From an uncultured Lachnospiraceae bacterium (GTDB lineage: Bacteria > Bacillota > Clostridia > Lachnospirales > Lachnospiraceae), in the NCBI GenBank assembly GCA_946406305.1, contig CAMJKC010000079.1, positions 1 through 7,627 on the forward strand: DNA of 7,627 nt, read 5' to 3'. A program made the translations under genes and the position numbers. Under the pieces are notes generated by a model. The model was given only the letters and a program-made list of their open reading frames with translations, was not told the origin of the DNA and did not search any database. Positions within the stretch are counted from its first letter, which is position 1. Each line of letters begins with the position of its first letter. This document shows, one piece after another, positions 4,472-7,627 of this stretch.

Positions 4472-7117
4472 ATGTTTGTTGTTGCAAAAAGAGACGGTGA
4501 AATCGTAGATTTTAATATTCAAAAGATAAAAGATGCTATAGAAAAAGCTTTCAATGCTTGTAATATAGAAACTCATCCAAGTATTATTGATGAATTAGCT
4601 TTTAAGGTTACATCTAATTTTAGTTCAAAAATTCAAAATGGAGTTATAACTGTAGAAGACATACAAGATTCAGTAGAAGAAGTATTGATTAAATGTGATT
4701 ATTCTGATGCAGCAAAAGCATATATATTATATAGAAAGAAACATGAGCAAATAAGAAATACAAAAGAGACTTTAATAAATTATAAAACAGTAGTTGATAA
4801 TTATTTAAATATAAATGACTGGAGAGTTAAAGAAAATTCTACAGTCACTTATTCTGTTGGCGGACTTATTTTATCAAACTCTGGTGCAGTAACAGCAAAC
4901 TATTGGTTAAGCGAAGTCTATGACGATGAAATAGGGAATGCACATAGAAATGCAGATATACATATACACGATTTGTCAATGCTTACAGGATATTGTGCAG
5001 GGTGGTCACTTAAACAATTGATAGAAGAAGGTTTAGGTGGTGTGCCAGGGAAAATCACAAGTAGTCCAGCAAAACATTTATCTACACTTTGCAATCAGAT
5101 GGTAAATTTTTTAGGCATAATGCAAAATGAATGGGCAGGGGCACAAGCATTTTCATCTTTTGATACTTATTTAGCTCCATTTGTAAAAATAGATAATTTA
5201 TCTTATGATGAAGTAAAACAATGCATACAAAGTTTCATATATGGTGTAAACACTCCTTCTCGTTGGGGAACACAAAGTCCATTCACAAATATTACACTTG
5301 ATTGGGTGGTTCCAAATGATTTGGCAGAGTTGAATGCTATAGTAGGAGGGAAGCCACAAGCATTCAAGTATAAAGATTGTAAAAAAGAAATGGATATGGT
5401 AAACAAAGCATTTATTGAAGTTATGATTGAAGGAGATGCAAACGGCAGAGGTTTCCAATATCCTATACCTACATATAGCATAACAAAAGATTTTGATTGG
5501 TCAGAAACTGAAAATAATAAATTGTTATTTGAGATGTCTGCAAAATATGGCACACCATATTTTTCAAATTATGTAAACAGCGATATGGAACCAAGTGATG
5601 TTCGTAGTATGTGTTGCAGACTTCGTCTTGATTTAAGAGAGCTTAGAAAAAAATCTGGTGGATTCTTTGGTTCAGGTGAAAGCACAGGTTCAGTAGGTGT
5701 TGTTACTATAAATATGCCAAGGATAGCATATTTGTCAAAAGATAAAGCAGAGTTTTTTGATAGACTTGATAGACTTATGGATATTTCAGCAAGGAGCTTA
5801 AAGATAAAAAGAAAAACTATAGAGAAGTTTATGGAAAATGGTCTATATCCATATACAAAGAGATATTTGGGAACTTTTAATAATCACTTCTCTACTATAG
5901 GTCTTGTTGGTATGAATGAGGCTTGCCTAAATGCAAATTGGATTAAAAAAGATTTGACCAATAAAGAGTCAGTAGAATTTTCAAAAGAAGTTTTAAATCA
6001 TATGAGAGAAAAATTAAGTGATTATCAAGAGAAATATGGTGACCTTTATAATCTTGAGGCTACTCCAGCAGAGAGCACAGCTTATAGATTTGCAAAACAT
6101 GATAAAGAAAAATATCCAGATATAATTTCAGCAAATGAAAATGGTACACCTTACTATACAAATTCTTCTCATCTACCAGTAGGGACAACAGATGATATAT
6201 TTAAAGCACTCGATGTTCAAGATGAATTACAAACTTTATATACTTCTGGAACAGTATTCCATACATTTTTGGGAGAGAAGATGCCAGATTGGAAAGCTGC
6301 AGCAGATTTAGTTAGAACTATAGCAGAAAATTATAGGTTGCCTTATTATACTTTATCTCCTACATATTCAGTTTGTAAAAACCATGGTTATATAACTGGA
6401 GAAGTATATAATTGTCCTTATTGTAATGAAAAAACAGAAGTTAATAGCCGTATCACAGGTTATTATAGACCGGTTCAAAACTGGAATGATGGAAAGGCAC
6501 AAGAGTTCAAAGATAGAAAAACTTACGACAGCAATGTTGCAAAAAATAGAATAGAAGAAATAAATAGTGGTGTATATAAAACAACTATGCATCTTGATAA
6601 CGAAATGTTTGAAAGGGATATGAAAAATAATTCTCATGTAGATTTAGATTCTTCACATAACGAAGAAAATAATTACAGCACAAATGAAAATAGTAATGTT
6701 GATGAATATAAAGCAGAAGAGTATAAAACTGATGAGTATAAAGCGGAAAGCGAACCTATAAGTGCAAAAGTTTTATTTGATAATATTTCAATGTCTGAGT
6801 CTTTAGTAGATAACAATGAACAAAAATTACCTATGTCAAATATTTCAATAGAATTAGAAGAAAAGGAAAAAACTTATCAAAATGACAAACTCAGATTATT
6901 TACAACGAAGACTTGTCCTAATTGTAGAAAGGTTGAAGAGTTATTAGATGCAGCAGGACTTAGATATAGCATTGTGGATGCAGAAGATAATAAGGAAGAA
7001 TGTAGTAGGCTTGGCATACTTCAAGCACCTACGCTTGTGGTAAATGATAATGAGAAATATGTAAACCTTAGTAACATTATAAAATATGTAGAAGAGAAAA
7101 TGGCTATTTCAAATTAA
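4472..7117 (+). CDS. nrdD: Anaerobic (class III) ribonucleoside-triphosphate reductase with fused thioredoxin-fold domain
   Basis: This oxygen-sensitive glycyl-radical enzyme reduces ribonucleotides to deoxynucleotides for DNA synthesis in anaerobes. Residues about 1-92 are an ATP-cone (VVAKRDGEIVDFNIQKI), the allosteric dATP/ATP switch. The catalytic barrel follows, with GYCAGWSL (C175) and MCCRLRLD (C381-C382) supplying candidate active-site cysteines. A metal site has C635, H638, C648 and C651 (CKNHGY, then CPYC), and the glycyl-radical loop is RITGYYRPV with G663. Family members usually have about 600-720 aa; this one has 881. The excess is an acidic Asn/Ser-rich linker (about 706-806, with three EYK repeats) and a thioredoxin/glutaredoxin-fold domain (about 806-878) with redox motif CPNC (815-818) and cis-proline APT (P853). 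The fused redoxin probably re-reduces the active site. A longer frame opens at TTG 4454, but that codon is part of the Shine-Dalgarno site, so ATG 4472 is the start. No nrdG follows. Confidence 0.93.
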   Translation: MFVVAKRDGEIVDFNIQKIKDAIEKAFNACNIETHPSIIDELAFKVTSNFSSKIQNGVITVEDIQDSVEEVLIKCDYSDAAKAYILYRKKHEQIRNTKETLINYKTVVDNYLNINDWRVKENSTVTYSVGGLILSNSGAVTANYWLSEVYDDEIGNAHRNADIHIHDLSMLTGYCAGWSLKQLIEEGLGGVPGKITSSPAKHLSTLCNQMVNFLGIMQNEWAGAQAFSSFDTYLAPFVKIDNLSYDEVKQCIQSFIYGVNTPSRWGTQSPFTNITLDWVVPNDLAELNAIVGGKPQAFKYKDCKKEMDMVNKAFIEVMIEGDANGRGFQYPIPTYSITKDFDWSETENNKLLFEMSAKYGTPYFSNYVNSDMEPSDVRSMCCRLRLDLRELRKKSGGFFGSGESTGSVGVVTINMPRIAYLSKDKAEFFDRLDRLMDISARSLKIKRKTIEKFMENGLYPYTKRYLGTFNNHFSTIGLVGMNEACLNANWIKKDLTNKESVEFSKEVLNHMREKLSDYQEKYGDLYNLEATPAESTAYRFAKHDKEKYPDIISANENGTPYYTNSSHLPVGTTDDIFKALDVQDELQTLYTSGTVFHTFLGEKMPDWKAAADLVRTIAENYRLPYYTLSPTYSVCKNHGYITGEVYNCPYCNEKTEVNSRITGYYRPVQNWNDGKAQEFKDRKTYDSNVAKNRIEEINSGVYKTTMHLDNEMFERDMKNNSHVDLDSSHNEENNYSTNENSNVDEYKAEEYKTDEYKAESEPISAKVLFDNISMSESLVDNNEQKLPMSNISIELEEKEKTYQNDKLRLFTTKTCPNCRKVEELLDAAGLRYSIVDAEDNKEECSRLGILQAPTLVVNDNEKYVNLSNIIKYVEEKMAISN
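6701..6745 (+). repeat. 15-bp in-frame tandem repeat in the nrdD linker (3 units)
   Basis: Three consecutive 15-bp units, each about GATGAGTATAAAGCG, encode DEYKA, EEYKT and DEYKA. They lie in the low-complexity linker between the reductase and the redoxin domain. Length variation here would change the tether without a frameshift. Confidence 0.85.
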
Positions 7118-7150
7118 ATTGATATAGATAATTAAGTAAAGAAAACATGC

Positions 7151-7177
7151 AGGAGGAGATATTTATTATCTCCTTTT
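7151..7177 (+). terminator. Intrinsic terminator of nrdD
   Basis: AGGAGATA (7154-7161) pairs with TATCTCCT (7167-7174) around a 5-base loop. The stem can be extended by two G-U pairs and one A-U pair through 7151 and 7177. The four T residues 7174-7177 follow the core stem. It lies 34 bases after the nrdD stop and closes the unit before any activase gene. Confidence 0.8.
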
Positions 7178-7313
7178 GTATTGGTAAAAAATGGAGTTAA
7201 AAATAGGAGGGGAGATTTATAACTTGTGTTATGGAGAATTCAATATGGTGTAAAAAAAAATTGTATAAGTGTTGTGAGCCCATATTTTAGAGTTAATAAA
7301 TTTGCTATCTACA

Positions 7314-7336
7314 TATTTTTTATTTTATAAAAAATA
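7314..7336. repeat. All-A/T inverted repeat
   Basis: TATTTTTTAT (7314-7323) and ATAAAAAATA (7327-7336) are perfect reverse complements around a TTT loop. The hairpin has no G-C pair, so it is unstable as RNA and chance is possible in such AT-rich DNA. It is the first of three dyads in 205 bases. Confidence 0.7.
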
Positions 7337-7398
7337 GTTTTATCTCACAGCCGATAGAGTATAATTACTATGGGTTTATAAAGAAGTATAAGAATTAA

Positions 7399-7428
7399 CC
7401 CCATATCTGCTATATAGCAGATATGGGG
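7399..7428. repeat. Perfect 30-bp palindrome
   Basis: CCCCATATCTGCTAT (7399-7413) is followed without a gap by its exact reverse complement (7414-7428). With no loop and GGGG/CCCC ends it stands out from the surrounding A/T sequence. It is followed by A-rich sequence on the + strand and has only TTAATTCTT beyond it on the - strand, so it is not a normal terminator in either direction. An operator for a dimer, a mobile-element end or a cruciform site are possible. Confidence 0.95.
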
Positions 7429-7451
7429 AAAAAGAAAAAAATGTACAAAAA

Positions 7452-7518
7452 AAGAAATATCTGATATATATTTATAGTTGTAAAAAAAAAAGAAAATAAA
7501 TATAAGGAGATATTTCTT
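7452..7518 (+). promoter_or_regulatory. Inverted repeat able to mask a ribosome binding site
   Basis: AAGAAATATCT (7452-7462) is the exact reverse complement of AGATATTTCTT (7508-7518), which ends at the base before the ATG at 7519 and includes the last three bases of the AAGGAGA ribosome site (7504-7510). If transcribed together, the arms would pair across a 45-base loop and hide the start region. The stem has only two G-C pairs, so its strength is uncertain. Confidence 0.5.
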
Positions 7519-7627
7519 ATGAATGAAGAAATTATACAACAATTAGTAGTAGAAATGCAAGAGTTATTTACTGAAGGATTTAGAGAAGTAATAAAGGCTA
7601 AAGATTATGCAGAATTCAATAAAAGGT
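7519..7627 (+). CDS. Unidentified protein, N-terminal 36 residues only
   Basis: An ATG eight bases after AAGGAGA opens a frame that runs off the window (36 complete codons). The visible protein begins MNEEIIQQLVVEMQELFTEG and continues as an acidic, helix-prone segment with regularly spaced hydrophobic residues and no signal peptide. I do not recognise it with confidence. The composition and the palindromic flank loosely recall the N-termini of UPF0236/ISLre2-type transposases, but this is a weak impression. The good ribosome site makes it likely to be a real gene. Confidence 0.6.
   Translation, partial: MNEEIIQQLVVEMQELFTEGFREVIKAKDYAEFNKR

Larger units (their letters stand above)
7178..7518. 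other. Gene-poor, dyad-rich spacer
   Basis: No convincing gene is present in these 341 bases. Notable are an orphan Shine-Dalgarno-like AGGAGGGGAG (7205-7214) followed only by frames of 9 codons (TTG 7224) and 19 codons (ATG 7231), and a lone TATAAT (7360-7365) with no good -35. Three inverted repeats are listed separately. The A-runs just before the next gene are unusually long. It could be the decayed end of a gene or the flank of a mobile element; nothing decides this. Confidence 0.6.

Noticed and set aside
5198..5553. Two overlapping minus-strand frames inside nrdD
   Set aside because: They lie fully within conserved reductase coding sequence and overlap each other; neither shows a motif.
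6368..6637. Minus-strand frame of 89 codons inside nrdD
   Set aside because: It is antisense to the metal site and glycyl-radical loop of NrdD; no independent support.
7205..7290. Small gene after the strong AGGAGGGGAG, 9 or 19 codons
   Set aside because: The ATG lies 18 bases from the site and the TTG frame has only nine codons; neither resembles an NrdG N-terminus or any known peptide.
7441..7464. Seven-codon leader peptide (MYKKRNI) before the last gene
   Set aside because: It has no proper ribosome site and no regulatory codon run; a short ATG frame in poly-A is expected by chance.
7345..7542. Minus-strand hydrophobic 65-codon frame, possible membrane peptide
   Set aside because: Its Phe/Ile/Tyr runs come from poly-A tracts, it reads through the 30-bp palindrome, and it overlaps the start of the well-positioned + strand gene.

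Overview
The window is strongly AT-rich, has purine-rich Shine-Dalgarno sites, and carries an oxygen-sensitive class III ribonucleotide reductase and a superoxide-reductase-like protein. This points to a low-GC anaerobic Firmicute (Clostridia or Tissierellia-like). A fusobacterial source cannot be excluded from sequence alone. Every gene that I accept lies on the + strand.

Positions 1-1368 hold the 3' part of a FecCD-type (iron-siderophore, haem or cobalamin) importer. Its permease and ATPase run on as one uninterrupted reading frame. The frame overlaps by 8 bases the start of a low-molecular-weight protein-tyrosine-phosphatase gene. Positions 1369-2031 hold a possible promoter/operator dyad and a regulator that joins an XRE helix-turn-helix to a degenerate desulfoferrodoxin (superoxide reductase) module.

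Positions 2032-3257 form a remodelled block. It is bounded by two identical 39-bp direct repeats, each a complete sigma-A-type promoter. Inside are a degenerate 33-bp tandem repeat, the wreck of a DUF4143-type AAA ATPase gene (internal stop, internal deletion, missing C-terminus), a small lipoprotein gene and a hairpin terminator. The second repeat copy is placed to drive a stand-alone CDP-glucose 4,6-dehydratase gene (3258-4388).

Positions 4369-7177 hold nrdD with a textbook control region: two NrdR-box-like sites exactly 32 bp apart, a TTGACT/TATAAT promoter and a terminator after the gene. The first NrdR box lies in the last codons of the dehydratase gene and the second covers the -35 box. 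The reductase is long (881 aa) because a low-complexity linker and a thioredoxin-fold domain with a CPNC motif are fused behind the glycyl-radical domain. The enzyme may therefore carry its own reductant. No activase gene (nrdG) follows it in the window.

The last 450 bases are a 340-base gene-poor stretch with three strong inverted repeats, including a perfect 30-bp palindrome, followed by the first 36 codons of an unidentified gene. One inverted repeat could mask that gene's ribosome binding site. No tRNA, rRNA, CRISPR array or complete insertion sequence was seen. The most interesting items are the NrdD-redoxin fusion with its NrdR sites, the permease-ATPase fusion, the HTH-desulfoferrodoxin regulator with a changed metal ligand, and the duplicated promoter around a decayed block.
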